Source: Symbiodinium natans (lineage: Eukaryota; Sar; Dinophyceae; Suessiales; Symbiodiniaceae). Taken from it: DNA of 64,000 nt. Below, piece after piece: positions 43,640 through 54,537 of this stretch (its first letter is position 1; each line of letters opens with the position of its first letter). The notes under the pieces were generated by a model. The model did not search any database, was not told where the DNA came from, and saw nothing but the letters and a program-made list of their open reading frames with translations. The stretch is from the NCBI GenBank assembly GCA_905221605.1, contig CAJNDS010000158.1, positions 908,176-972,175 on the forward strand. The letters run 5' to 3'. Made by a program: the position numbers and the translations under genes.

Positions 43640-43741
43640 GACGAGTGGCCTGTTTTCCATTCCAGTGCCCCTGGAAACTTTGGCTTGCACTTTTGTTGGA
43701 GTCCCTCGAACTCATCGGGATCCGCACACGAATTGTGGAAG
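43640..43741 (+). CDS. Well-bordered exon, probably upstream part of the CCCH gene
   Basis: Acceptor cgcaag|GAC and donor AAG|gtttaa bound 34 codons in phase 0 (DEWPVFHSSAPGNFGLHF, SPSNSSGSAHELWK). Assignment to the zinc-finger gene rests on position and strand only. The CTG-rich 11-bp repeat tctgctggtgg lies just upstream (43567-43600). Confidence 0.4.
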
Positions 43742-44297
43742 GTTTAAATTGCCTTGACAGCCCTTCTGTCCGATGCTTCTAGCCCTTCTTGTGATAGAAG
43801 CACCCAAACCGCGTACACCGTTTGAGTGCCTAAAGACAGTTTTCTCACAGATGGAGTGCCCCACCACTCTGTTTTCTCACGCTCAGCCTGCCTGACACCT
43901 ACTGAGCACTTTCAGCCTGTGCAGAGAAAGCAAGGCTCTGTTGTCGCCAGCGTTATGAAGCTTTGCACTCGAAGAGTCAGGCTGCTACCACACTTCTCGG
44001 TGGCGCGGCAACCTTTTTTCTTGAAATGTCGAGAAATCAGCTTTTTTTGTCAAAACTCGAAAAGCGAAACATTAAACACCTGACCTTTTGCACCAAGTGC
44101 CAAAAGTTGTTGTTCCTGGCAGGACGACACATTTTGCAAACACTTTTTGATATTCGGCGAAAAGGTCCCTAAAGCCCCTGGTTTTCGCACGAATCGTGGG
44201 CTCGCGAATTGCCACCTAAGCCTTAGCATATGGATGCATACATGTTTTGTATACGTGTAGTTCATTTTAATTAATTCATCATTTGGCTTCTTCACAG

Positions 44298-45434
44298 GCG
44301 CTCACAGACTCAGGAGCAAGGTTAAGATCCTTTCAAACGTGCAGTGGCAGGCCGCCGGGAAAGCCCATGCGAAGACAGCAGGAGGGGGACCAACATCCAG
44401 TGACAGTTTTTGGACTTCCAGAGTCCAGCGGTTACAGAGGTTCCAGGCTTTTGATTCAAAAGGATGAAGTCAGCAAGTCGTCAGGAGGCGATATGGAAAC
44501 CTGGAGCGTGCTTGCAGGAGCTGGAGCGCACTTTATGCCCCCACAGGCGCCCAAGACGGTGGCACACGGCTGTGTTGGCAGCTGAAATCTGCACCGAGGC
44601 GCAAGTGTTGCAGACAGTTCAGGCTTGATCCCTGGTTTAAGGGCGACCATCACCGACATGACATCACCAATCTGGCACTTGCATTGGCCCCTTCTAAGGT
44701 CCCTCGCCGTTTTCCTGGCCACTTCATGCCTCACAGGACCCGGCCTGAGACAGATCTTGACCAGAAGAGGATCCCAGATATCCGGGGTTCATTTGATTCT
44801 GAGATATTGATATTGCATGCTCCAACTCGAATCTGCCAATTGAGGTTGTGCAATCACTGGAATCTGCAGGGATGGTGCAAGAAAGCAGAGGCTGCAGTCA
44901 AGCAGATTTTCCAGTGCAGTAGAAAGTAACTAAAACCCTTGGGCCAGGGGTAACTGGGGTCTATCTATCTCTCCTGAGCTATATTCGGCCGCCATTCGTC
45001 AGTCATCTCACAGCTCTGTGGCACGCATTTGTTCGTCAGACCTGCACCTTTGCCCATGGAATCCAAGAGCTGCACCCGGATGCCCGGCCCAGAGATTTTC
45101 GCAGCTCGGCCCAGAGGGCCCCTTCTTCAGCCAAGCGTCACGCAGCTAAGGTTCAGGCTCAGCTTTTGCAGCAGAAGCCCAGACCTCAAGGATCAAGCGG
45201 TCGCATGTTCACTGGCTTTTGGGTTCACAGAGGTCGTGCCAATTGGATGGTGTAGGCGCTTGTTTCTCTCGTAGGCCTGGCATGCCACCGCCGTCTGTGA
45301 CAAAAGATGGCTGGCGCCTTGTACAAAGCACTCAGTCCAGTACTGGCGGAGCCTTGAAGTTACCTTTAATACATCAAGTTGTGCGGCTCAGCACATCACC
45401 GTTGGCCAATCGATGCGAGGGTCAGAATGATTGA
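44298..45434 (+). CDS. CCCH-type zinc-finger protein
   Basis: Exons 44298-44546 (polar, ends AGAHFMPPQ), 44699-44890, 45040-45199 and 45256-45434 (stop). The finger is split: exon 2 ends LCNHWNLQGWCKKAE and exon 3 starts TCTFAHGIQELH; joined it is C-x8-C-x5-C-x3-H, the canonical spacing of RNA-binding CCCH fingers. The junction uses a GC donor (GAG|gctgca). The first join also uses a GC donor (CAG|gcgccc). The last exon is Pro/Ser-rich (RRPGMPPPSVTKDGWRLVQS). Such proteins usually bind mRNA. Upstream exons may include 43640-43741. The intron before the last exon is 56 bp (45200-45255) if my donor choice is right. Confidence 0.75.
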
Positions 45435-45551
45435 TGGATTTGTGTTTCTCCACGTTGCTTCTTTGAGGTCGACTGGTGGCCGACAGCTTAATTTTGTGTT
45501 CCGAAAGCCTTTGATTGCGGTTTTGAAGATTATTAGTGTTTCTAAACTGCA

Positions 45552-45582
<31 letters not shown>

Positions 45583-45584
45583 TA
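45552..45584. repeat. Poly-A then (TA)n microsatellite
   Basis: Nine A followed by about twelve TA units. Confidence 0.95.
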
Positions 45585-46207
45585 CATGGGAAGTGTAACG
45601 CTCTTCCAGCGCTCTGATGCTGACAGTCTTTTTCAAAATCACGGTGTGTGACTCCAATGATTGCTGGTCAGGTTGGGCCAGACAGAGCCAATCTCCACCT
45701 AAAGGGGGGTTTGAAAAATCCGTCTAGCCTTGGCAAGCACCGCCGGTGTCAGATCACCGTCCTGCAGTCCAACTGGGTCACACAGATGCCACTAGAGCCA
45801 TGGTGATGGATGCAAACCAAGGTGCATGGTGTCTCGAAGCCGGCAGGGAAGGCTGGTTGGAGCTTGGGGGGGACATCCTGCGCACATTGACATGCTGCCC
45901 ATGCAGGTTGAATCAGTTGGCCAGTTCCTGAGGATTCTGTAGATGGCTTTTTTGTGCTCGGCAAGTACTCGTAGTGAACTTTTTCTGGAGGGTTCGCACA
46001 GGTTATCCCATGCCAATGCCCGACGTGTATGGCAGCACGAACCTCTTGGGCTCAGGTCAGCTTCTTTTTTGGCTGAGAGAACTGTGAGACTCAGCGAGAC
46101 CTGTAAAGCCTTCTGAACACCGCGCGACCACCACGCCACTACGCCTCGTGGTGCGCGAACACCTGGCGCAGGTCTTCTGAACACGAATTTTGGCTTCGAC
46201 CTCACAG

Positions 46208-47013
46208 GTGTGGGTGCGGATGGTGCGGGGTGTGGCCGTTGAAGCACTCAGCCGGTCTGGGAGGCACACAGATTCCGCCCCCAACGGCCGCCATGCAGCT
46301 GAATGAGCTGCCAGAGCTGAAGGAGCCTTCAGTGACAGATCCATCAGCTGAGGATGAAACGGTGTCAAACCATGTGAAACTGCAGTAGGAGCAATGGAGG
46401 AACATGTTTGATCAGCCTTTGGTTGACCTTGCTTGGTGCAGGAGACTGCAGACGACGCCCAGGCTTGCTTCTTGTGCATGTAATCGTAATACCTAGATTC
46501 CTTGATCAAACAGAACAATAGAGATCATGCCATTAGATCAACGAGACCACACCAAAGGTGATCGCACTTCCCTGGGGTCACTTAGAAGGTCATCCATATC
46601 ATGCGCTGCCAGCCAAAACTACCAGTATGTTTCTTTCGTTTTCCCTTCTTCATCTTGGGACATCAATTCTTTTTTTTGCACCTGCTTCTTTTGACGCAGG
46701 AGCCAGCACGAGCACGTTCCACATCTCCAGGCAGGCACCTTTGGGCAATGTTCAAGTGTTGTAAGCTGTTGGCGAGGCACCCCCAGCAAGCGTCGACCAG
46801 CACCAGCGCCCCTGTCGCTGTATGCCTGGCATTCCAAAGAGCAATGATCAAAACCGTCAAGACCTAGCATTCCATGAGCAAAAATCAGCCATCGAATGGG
46901 CCTCTGAGGTTGGACGATCTCTCCCTCGAGAAGGGCAAGAGTTCAGTGCTTGCGATGCAGAACGCCGAGGGCCCAGCATCCGAGGAGCGCTCCTCTCGCG
47001 TGTTTACGAGTAG
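46208..47013 (+). CDS. Unassigned gene, two to three exons
   Basis: Exon 46208-~46386 follows cctcacag|G and contains GLGGTQIPPPTAAMQLNELP and KEPSVTDPSAEDETVSNHVK. A small exon near 46700-46734 (ASTSTFHISRQ) precedes a terminal exon 46777-47013 (PPASVDQHQRPCRCMPGIP, HEQKSAIEWASEVGRSLPRE) ending with TAG. The border between the last two is uncertain because the simplest intron would be only 21-42 nt. No family recognised. The minisatellite begins at the stop codon. Confidence 0.45.
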
Positions 47014-47527
47014 CAAAGAAGCTTACTTGGGGCTATCTTAGAAGCTTCTAGTTACCAAGAAGCTTGCTTGGCTGTCTTAGAAGCTTCTAGTTGGTAGTTA
47101 CTAAGAAGCTGTCTAGGCGGTTTGGAACTTCTAGTTACGAAAAAGCATTCTAGACTTTCTTCGGAGCTTCTAGTTACTAAAAAAGGTTTCTAGACACTTT
47201 TTGAAGTTTCTAGTTCCTAGAAAGCTTTCTAGACTGTCTTTGAAGCTTCTAGTTACTAAAAAGCGTTCTAGACTGTTTTTGGAGCTTCTAGTTTCTAAAA
47301 AGCTTTCCAGACTGTCTTTGAAGCTTCCAGTTATTAAGAAGCGTTCTAGACTGTCCTAGAAGCTTCTAGTTCCTAAACCGCTTTCTCGACTGTCTTTGAA
47401 ACTTACCAGTTACTAAAAAGCTTTCTGGACTGTCTTTGAAGCTTCTAGTTGCTTAAAAAAGTCTAGACTTTCTTTGAAGCTTCTACTTATTCAAAAAAGT
47501 TTCTAGACTGTCTTTGAAGCTTACTAG
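47014..47527. repeat. 39-bp minisatellite rich in GAAGCTTC
   Basis: About 12 diverged units of the type gaagcttctagttactaaaa + agctttctagactgtcttt. Each carries the palindrome GAAGCTTC and usually TTCTAGA. It starts immediately after the stop codon at 47011-47013 and so probably lies in the 3' UTR or just beyond. Confidence 0.9.
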
Positions 47528-47635
47528 TGGGGCTTTCACCTGGGTGGCACCGTGGCACTGGACTCTCTCAGCGCTTTGTGCAAGGTGTACTATGCCGGCA
47601 TGCGCCCCCTGGGCTCGCTGGGCGCTCAGAAACTC

Positions 47636-47731
47636 CTAAACCCTAAACCCTAAACCCTAAACCCTAAACCCTAAACCCTAAACCCTAAACCCTAAACCCT
47701 AAACCCTAAACCCTAAACCCTAACCCTAAAC
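47636..47731 (-). repeat. Longest perfect interstitial telomere-like array (CCCTAAA)n
   Basis: About 13 nearly perfect heptamers with one 6-base unit near the end. A second array follows at 47802-47838 after 70 bp of other sequence. Confidence 0.97.
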
Positions 47732-48147
47732 TCGGGAAGCCCAGTGCCCCAGATGGCCGGAGTTCTGGAAGCCACAGGCAGGAGGAAAGCGGAAAGCTGA
47801 AACCCTCAACCCTCAACCCTAAACCCTAAACCCTAAACTGATCTCTGTTCTTTTTTGAGGCCGATGCGGGTCTCGGTGGTCTCCAGGCGAAGTTGGCAGT
47901 GCGACATGATTTTATCCATGAAAGTGACACGACGTTTTCACGCAGTTCGTCTTGACATCATGGCAGTTCGGTTTGAAAGCCGAAACAACAAGGCACTTTA
48001 TGGCCACAGTTTCTTCCCAGCGAGAAAGACTAGACTTGCAGAAGACATTCAGTAAGAAAGCAGGGAAACGGCATGGCGACAGAATGGAACCAATGAAATC
48101 TATGACACCTCACAGCTCACTGCGGCCTGGGGCTATTTGACAAAGGC

Positions 48148-48378
48148 ATGCCGAAAAAGCACCTGCTGCCCAAAAAGGGGGTTCGAAGCTGGTCTTTGTA
48201 CAGATCCCACCTCCAAACCTCTAAAAAAGCCTTGGAAGAAGCTGCAGGCTGCCTAGGAGCACAAGGGCCAAATTGTTCCTTTGCAGAGCTTTGCCAAGTG
48301 AAGGCCTTTGCCCTCGCCAATCTCTACAGGATTTACGCCAACCGGGTCGGTGACCCAAGAGATTCGTCCACTCAATGA
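48148..48378 (+). CDS. Small open frame, 76 codons, function unknown
   Basis: Reads MPKKHLLPKKGVRSWSLYRS, SKKALEEAAGCLGAQGP and FAELCQVKAFALANLYRIYA to a stop. The composition is convincingly protein-like, with two helices. It could be a last exon; no family is recognised. Confidence 0.4.
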   Translation: MPKKHLLPKKGVRSWSLYRSHLQTSKKALEEAAGCLGAQGPNCSFAELCQVKAFALANLYRIYANRVGDPRDSSTQ

Positions 48379-48587
48379 CTCCTAGGTCCGTGTAGAGCTG
48401 CTCCAACTCCAATGGTTCCAGGGCGACGACTTCTGTAGCGACCTCTGTGGCTATGGCGGCCATCTCGACTCCGAAGACAGGAACAGCTCAGGATCCTGGC
48501 GGCAGTGGACAGCATCCCGCTTTGTATCTTTGAGCTCTTTGTGGACAGTTTGGAGAGTGTGCTGTCATCAGCGAAATGAGGTTCCAT

Positions 48588-48793
48588 CGTTGGCCAGCCC
48601 GGCAAGGGTGCGCTTTCTTCTTCACCTGCACACCTGTTCCAATCGTATTTGCTCGTTTGTTTTCCCTTGTCAGGTGACCACACACTTTCCCACGTCGTTG
48701 GCCAGCCCCGCAAGGGTGCGCTTTCGTCTTCACCACACCTGTTCCAATCGTATTTGCTCGTTTTCCCTTTGTCAGGTGACCGCACACTTCACC
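48588..48793. repeat. Two-copy tandem duplication, about 100 bp
   Basis: The unit gttggccagcc..gcaagggtgcgctttc...cctgttccaatcgtatttgc...gtcaggtgacc at 48590-48690 is repeated at 48695-48793 with small indels. The minus frames over it (48372-48785, 48488-48787) are by-products of the duplication. Confidence 0.9.
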
Positions 48794-49184
48794 CGCAGTC
48801 CCACTGGTGGCCTGATGTGGCCTGGAACTTGAGAATCACACTGGCCTTTTTCGGTTTTTGTGAATGTTGAGACAGTTGGTCGGTTCCTTCTCCTTCAGGC
48901 CTGGCTCTCCCACTATGTTGGGCTCCTAGTCCAGATGACCTCAAGCAACTTGCTCCGATGATCTGATGCATGAAACATCAAGGGTGTCACCCACCGGGAA
49001 ACCGTCTACGCCGGCCTGACCCTGATGCAACAGACAGGAACAGAACTTTGAGATGGAGCATGTGTTTATTAGATGGAAGCAGCATGTGGGCAAGACGCAG
49101 CCCCCCATGTCCTTGGATTCACACGTCCACCAGGGATCCTGGATGATTCTGGCATTCATGGCCGGACATGTTGCCCCTTTTCCC

Positions 49185-49207
49185 CTAAACCCTAAACCCT
49201 AAACCCT
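49185..49207 (-). repeat. Telomere-like array (CCCTAAA)n
   Basis: Three to four heptamers. Confidence 0.9.
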
Positions 49208-49327
49208 TGGTGCTGAGGTACCCATCGACCGCTCGACCCTGCTGCAGGCCAGGCAGGTGGCCGTCCGCATGGACCAGGGTCCACCCGGCTTGGCCATGTC
49301 GGAAGCCCAGGGACGAATAGAGCTGTA

Positions 49328-49465
49328 CAGTAGGGACCCAAAAATGACATAAGCATAAAGCATATTTTATAGGGATATCCCTACCTTATTGGGCTTCATT
49401 ATAAGGGGGTTTATGTGGGATATCCCTATCCTGATTTTTGCTTATGTGCTGTTGTGGGGCCCTAG
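49328..49465. mobile_element. TA-flanked inverted-repeat element
   Basis: The left part CAGTAGGGACCCA..CATAAGCATAAA..ATAGGGATATCCC pairs with the inverted right part CTAGGGCCCCA..CATAAGCAAAAA..ATAGGGATATCCC. TA lies at 49326-49327 and 49466-49467. The pairing extends far inward, so the element could fold as a long hairpin. No coding frame. Confidence 0.55.
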
Positions 49466-49841
49466 TACAGGTGCTGTACCTGGCCCGGCCAGGTGTCACA
49501 GGTGTTCTGATTTTTGGGAGTCGCACCCCTCTATCTACCTGGCTGCTCTTCATAGGTGTTCTGTTGTTGGTTGTTGGTGTTCCCATCCTTCTGAGAGCAT
49601 TGTTGCTGTGAGGTGGGCACCAACACCGACCACGAAGGCAGACCAAAGCAGACGCTCATGTGGCTAGGTGATGCTATGTGTGATAGGAGAATAGCAGCAA
49701 TAGCAGCATACTCTTGGACGACCAAGATTTTGGAACCTGCAGGCCAACCTCTTGGGTTTCCGCTATCCTGAGCCAGGCTTGGGGAGTTCACATAAGGAAG
49801 CAGTGTCAGGACACTTTCTTCCCACTGACGAATGCCCCCAG

Positions 49842-50401
49842 GATACATGGCAGTTGCACCGCGAACGCCGGGAGCATGAGGGATTTGTGCAGGATGTTAT
49901 TGTGCAGCAGGCTATGAAGCCCACTGTCTTGAACTCTCACAGGATCTGCCCCAGTAGCTGCGGCGAACTCTTTTGCTGAATAATTTCTGCTTTTTTGCCT
50001 GGAAGGTCAGTGAAAAGAAGACCTTGTTGTCACTTGTTGTTACTTACTTCCCCAGGCATGAAGTTGTTTGCCTTCCAAGTACTGCATGGAGGTGTAAATT
50101 GCACCTGACTCTACAACACTTGCCAAGTTTCGCGTGCCTCTCAGAAATGCCCCAATGGAATGCCAACAGACGATCTGGGCACTCGAAACGAACGAGAGGC
50201 ACGCCCCCGCTGAAAATTCAAGATGGCCAGACGCAACTGCGTGGATTGGATAGCGCAGTCCCAAGTTTTGTTTGGGCCGTTGCGCCATTATTATTCGGCC
50301 ATTTAACGGCCAATTGCGGTCTTGAAGAAACATCATCAAAAGAACTTGATTTTCAACTGAAACCTGTCACAGATCGTCACATGGTCTCACTGAAGTCTTA
50401 G
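49842..50401 (+). CDS. Unassigned two-exon fragment
   Basis: Exon from 49842 (acceptor atgcccccag|G) reads DTWQLHRERREHEGFVQDVI and QQAMKPT. A second from about 50006 (acceptor gcctggaag|G) reads VSEKKTLLSLVVTYFPRHEV, then a less certain stretch to the stop at 50399. The first is the firmer. No family recognised. Confidence 0.4.
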
Positions 50402-50734
50402 ACGGCTGCTTGTCCGGGGCCAATTGTGCTCGAGGGACGGCACGGCGCACGGCGCACGGCTGCGTAACTTTGGCCAGATGATGCCAGATGCATGCCATTA
50501 TTGCCTTATGAATTCTATCGTAGTTATGGGACGCAAAGTCTGCTGCCCTCCCATATACACATGTGGGCAATCAAGGAAAGCGCGACTGGTCCACGAAAAA
50601 CGGGGAAGTGCGCTCGGACTGCAAGTTTCAGAAACTTAGGACTATTTCGGACCTTCGGATCTAAGCAGCCCGCTAAAAGGTGGCAAATGGCCAATTCTTG
50701 AGTAGAGTGAAGGCAGGGCTTTCTCATTTGAGGT

Positions 50735-51148
50735 CTATAAAACCCTTGAGACTCTAGACTCTCGATGTGTCCGACAAAATTGTTCACAGGGCGAGAGTAA
50801 CGGGTAGCCAAGATAGCACTTGCGGCAGACATTGACTCGGTAGAGGTTTGGCATGAGATTCCTTTCCGGCTTTGGTTTTGTCATGTTCCCAATTTCAGTG
50901 CACAGTGTGAGGCTGCAGCTCGAGACCCGCATTTGATTTACTGTATTGAGTTTGTCCTTGACCTTAACTTTTTGAACGGTTTGAAATATCTTCGAGGGGT
51001 TCTGGGACGGGTGTTTGCCAGCTGCTTTGGGAACCAGTCCGTAGATGAGATGTGACGAGGGAACCCTGTTTGGCCACGTAGACTGTTTTACACCCTCCAG
51101 CACTTGACCAGATAGATTCCGATCCTGCGAATCCGATCCGAACAACAC
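50735..51148 (-). CDS. Minus-strand open frame, function unknown
   Basis: 137 codons with protein-like parts (KIFQTVQKVKVKDKLNTVNQ, NLYRVNVCRKCYLGYPLL). It opposes the firm genes, and no splice or family evidence exists. Confidence 0.25.
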   Translation of the reverse strand: MLFGSDSQDRNLSGQVLEGVKQSTWPNRVPSSHLIYGLVPKAAGKHPSQNPSKIFQTVQKVKVKDKLNTVNQMRVSSCSLTLCTEIGNMTKPKPERNLMPNLYRVNVCRKCYLGYPLLSPCEQFCRTHRESRVSRVL

Positions 51149-51913
51149 CCTGTCAAAGAAGGCAGAGGGAGGTGGTTATGGCGTACTCCTACCCTCTCAT
51201 GAGAGGGTAAAATTTGCGGAACAAGCAGATAACAGCGCTCAACATGCAGCAACGTTTTTTGCTTCCATCAAACCGATACCAACTCCATCCCAACATTCGT
51301 TGTCGTGCATTTTATTCGCAAGACTCTTTTTGCCCAACAGACCCGACAGGGCGGCAGTGGGCAACTGGTAGTATCTAAGCAGCTGGTTTCCTTGCAAACT
51401 CTTGGTCAAAGCTGCTGGCCCTCATGAAGACTTGACGGGCAGAGTGTGTTCCGCTTGCCCCAAAATGTTGCAGAGTATTTAATTTTTGGGGGTAGGTGGG
51501 GGGGGGGGGGTGCGGAAGGGGTTATATGAAAAAACGGGCACAGCAGGCCATCATGGGCCCTTGCAGAGTCCAGTGTCCAGTGCTCAACTGGCAAGGGACC
51601 ACGGGCCTGGCCCTAGGATGAGCGCATTGCGGACGCCACAGATGCGTGCATCCAACTTCCGTACCGCCGTACTCTGTCCTTGGACGGCCACGAAAAAATC
51701 GCGGCCCTGCCAGCAAAGACTGCATGGCTGCTGCTGCTGCTTGTTTGTTGCACACTGAGAATTGCAAGGCCTGGGCTCAAGCAGGCCGCGCTTGGCACTT
51801 TCAAAGATTGGAAGTGCCACTGAAGTGCCTGCCTGAAGCCCTGAATCTGACATGTCTTGATCGACATACTGTGGGTACTCTACGCCTTGCGAGGACGAGA
51901 TGAAACAAACGAA

Positions 51914-52125
51914 GAAGAGTTGCGGGACATGAAACAGCTGTCGCAAGCACCCACCTATATTTAGACCAACTCCAGTCGACTGGGAGGGGCCTTCGGGCGC
52001 CTGTCCGTTTCACAAAGGCGGGTGTCGGTCTCATCCGCAAGCTACATGAAGCAACGATACCTGATGCCAAAATGAGTTCAGGACGGGCTGCCATGCCAGA
52101 AGGCACAAAGTTACTTGTTCCCTGA
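51914..52125 (+). CDS. Terminal exon candidate, function unknown
   Basis: An open frame without ATG reads VASTHLYLDQLQSTGRGL, FTKAGVGLIRKLHEATIPDA and KMSSGRAAMPEGTKLLVP to a stop at about 52125. It follows an acidic frame (DETNEEELRDMKQLSQ) in another phase just upstream, which may be the preceding exon. Confidence 0.35.
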
Positions 52126-52202
52126 CGCAGGCAAACGCAGATTGCATGAAATCCGTGCGGCCTGCGCCACCTGGCCTGGGTAGCCGAGTAGGCCTCTGCG
52201 CT

Positions 52203-52262
52203 TGGGGTCCACAGTGCCCACCTAGTGCCCACTTGGTGCCCACCTAGTGCCCACCTAGCCGA
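52203..52262. repeat. Short tandem repeat of cctagtgccca
   Basis: Four to five units of about 11-13 bp. Confidence 0.85.
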
Positions 52263-52368
52263 CCTAGCCTTTCAAGTGCTGCACTGCATATAGATCTTCC
52301 TGGAAATACGGAAAATAATATGGTCTGTTTCGCACTAAAGAGCCTCGCCGTCTCCAAGCTGAGGCTCC

Positions 52369-52593
52369 ATGTTGGCAGCACCTCCTCCGGCTCCTCCGTC
52401 ATTTCCACTGCCGCCACCTCCCGCTGCACCTACCGCACCAGCCCCAAGCCCTTTGCCGCCTCCCTCCGTGGCAGCCCCCGCAGCTCCGGCAGCCCCAGCG
52501 CCGGCACCACCGGTAGCCCCAGTGCAGCCCCCGCAGTTTCCACCAGCTCCTGTTCAACCTCCTCAGGAGACTCGGCCGGAACTGTCGAGCTGA
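52369..52593 (+). CDS. Pro/Ala-rich low-complexity frame
   Basis: 74 codons from ATG, almost entirely Pro, Ala and Val with two VQPPQ motifs, ending ETRPELSS. Such tracts occur as linkers; it could equally be a GC-rich non-coding repeat. Confidence 0.3.
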   Translation: MLAAPPPAPPSFPLPPPPAAPTAPAPSPLPPPSVAAPAAPAAPAPAPPVAPVQPPQFPPAPVQPPQETRPELSS

Positions 52594-52775
52594 GAAGCGT
52601 AGCATCGTAACATTGGCAGTTTTTCTTAGTTGCCGTGCCTCCGTGGAGAGGGGCCACTGCATTGGCGATTTAGCTGCCATAGGCACAGCGAAAGCCTCAT
52701 GGCTTTCATTTTTTGCAATGCAACAGGTTTGGCTCAGGGAGCTATATGGGACAGTGCAAATCCAGCCAGACAGAA

Positions 52776-53859
52776 CAGCCAACAAACGTTAGCCGGAGCT
52801 CCGCCATTTTGATCCCAGTAGATGCCCTGGCCAGCCGCTCTGATGGCGCGCAGATTCTCGTTGCCAGCAACGTTCAGTCCCACAGTGGACGATCCCGCAG
52901 TCAGAGCTACCACATTATACATGCATCTCTTCTGCACTCGGGGGGCAGAAATCACATCCGCGGGTTGCGCGCAGGCTGATGTGTCCAGCACGTGCCTGCT
53001 AAGGGCATGCAGTGTTGGCATGGTTGTCGCGAACAAGGACGCTCGGGGCGACGTCCTTGCATCAAGCTGCATAGACTTCTTTGAGTCACGCTGTGGGCTC
53101 ATCAGCAAGGTTGCCGATAGCAATGCATCTCTGCGAGCCCTGTGAAACGTTGCCTCTGCTTGTCCCAGGAAGCAGCCACACGGCTTCAGGCTGGAACTAT
53201 CCTATTGGCAATGCAGCAAATTGCAACGATCCTGGTGGCTTGCGCTGCCCGCCACGAATATGATGCAAAGCTGCGCTGACTTGGGAACCTGGTTCTCACA
53301 TGTGCCTGGTCGCCGACGCAGCCATGTCTTCTGAATGTCAGGTTCTCCACATACTCGGCACCAAGGAGATCCGTGGCAACATGCAGCTTTGGCCGTGTGA
53401 GAGAGTCAAGAGAGGGCCTCTGCTGGAGCCACCACTGACATAACTTCCTCACAACTGAATCTTGCCTTGAGGCATGAGGTGATTCGGTGGTCGCCTATCG
53501 CCGTCCTTTCAGGCGTGATCCTCTGGACGGGCATGCAGGCATTGTGCCCTGGCTACCGAATGTGGCATGCTTCTGGCCTGTTTTTTTGGGTGGGTGGTAG
53601 GATTGTAGCTTGCGCAAGGAGGGGTGGCTGCATGGAGCTTTTGCGTTTTCAAAAGCCGTGGCTCTTTCTCGCCGCGTTTGTGGGAGTCACAAGACAACAT
53701 GATGTCACATGACTGGAGTAAGGATGTACGCATCTCTCTCCACTTTGACAGTCATCCGGAACGCCAGCCCTCTCATTCTTTTGGGAGCAGAGCGGCTGAT
53801 GTTCGGCGTCCCGATCACGAAGGATGCCATCATATCCTTGACCACGATCTTGATAGGCG
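52776..53859 (+). CDS. Nucleotide-sugar transporter-like protein (drug/metabolite transporter superfamily), partial
   Basis: Golgi-type transporters exchange nucleotide sugars for the nucleoside monophosphate. Exons: ~52776-52871 (polar N-terminus, ALASRSDGAQILVASN, gttcag donor), 52975-53037 (CLLRACSVGMVVANK, first helix with the family's NK), 53169-53264 (TILLAMQQIATILVACAAR, second helix; Q lies 16 residues after NK as in relatives), 53479-53543 (VIRWSPIAVLSGVILWTGMQ) and 53723-~53856 (MYASLSTLTVIRNASPLIL, IISLTTILIG), the STLTVIRN signature region. The join ...GMQA|L|MYASLST... is exact with a GT donor. Donors are GT, GA (AAG|gacgct), GC and GT in order. Later helices were not found, so the gene continues or is truncated downstream. 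Confidence 0.75.
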
Positions 53860-54330
53860 CGCCCTCTTGTGCAAACGCATGGCAGGGTTGGCCAGGCAAC
53901 GGAAACCATGGAAACCCGAGAGCAGCATGAATCCGTGAGGCGTCGTGGTCTACTGTTCAGATGACATCTCCACGAAGGACCGATGATGTACAGAAATGGC
54001 CTAGACTCAATACCAGAAACTCAAAAACCGCCTCTGTTGAAAGCTTCTCGGGGGATCTCCGGGGGAAGACTACTGTATTTGGTGTGCAGACACCCCCACC
54101 CTAAACCCGGAAGTGTATTTGAGGTTTGAGTTTGGGAGGTTTCACTACTTCGTTGTTCTTGCTGTTGTTCAACTAACTGAGGCCCCCATGAACCCGCAGT
54201 CAGAGCTTCCCGGAATGTCCTATCTTCAAGCCATCAGGCAACCTCTTCGACATAGTGCTGGAAGGGCTTTCTCCAAAGTTGTCGTACAGCGGACCCCGCA
54301 TTGCTGTGGCTAGTCGGGTGGCGAAAAAAA

Positions 54331-54537
54331 CCTAAACCCTAAACCCTAACGGAGCACTGCGGACTGCTAGCAGAGAGCGCGTGCCAAAACCCTAAACCCT
54401 AGCTTGAGAGGAAGCCCTGGGTATCTTCCTGGTGGTTTTGGATGCTGCCTTCGTGTGCTTGGACCGCTTGGCGCAGCGCTACCTTCTCCAGGACTGTGCC
54501 TCTGGGCGTTTAGGGTTTAGGGTTTAGGGTTTAGGGC
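54331..54537. repeat. Cluster of three short telomere-like arrays
   Basis: CCCTAAA units at 54331-54349 and 54388-54401, then TTTAGGG units at 54510-54537, so the cluster changes orientation. Confidence 0.85.

Noticed and set aside
47014-47527. CRISPR-like array
   Set aside because: Units are contiguous and diverged without unique spacers, and the genome is eukaryotic.
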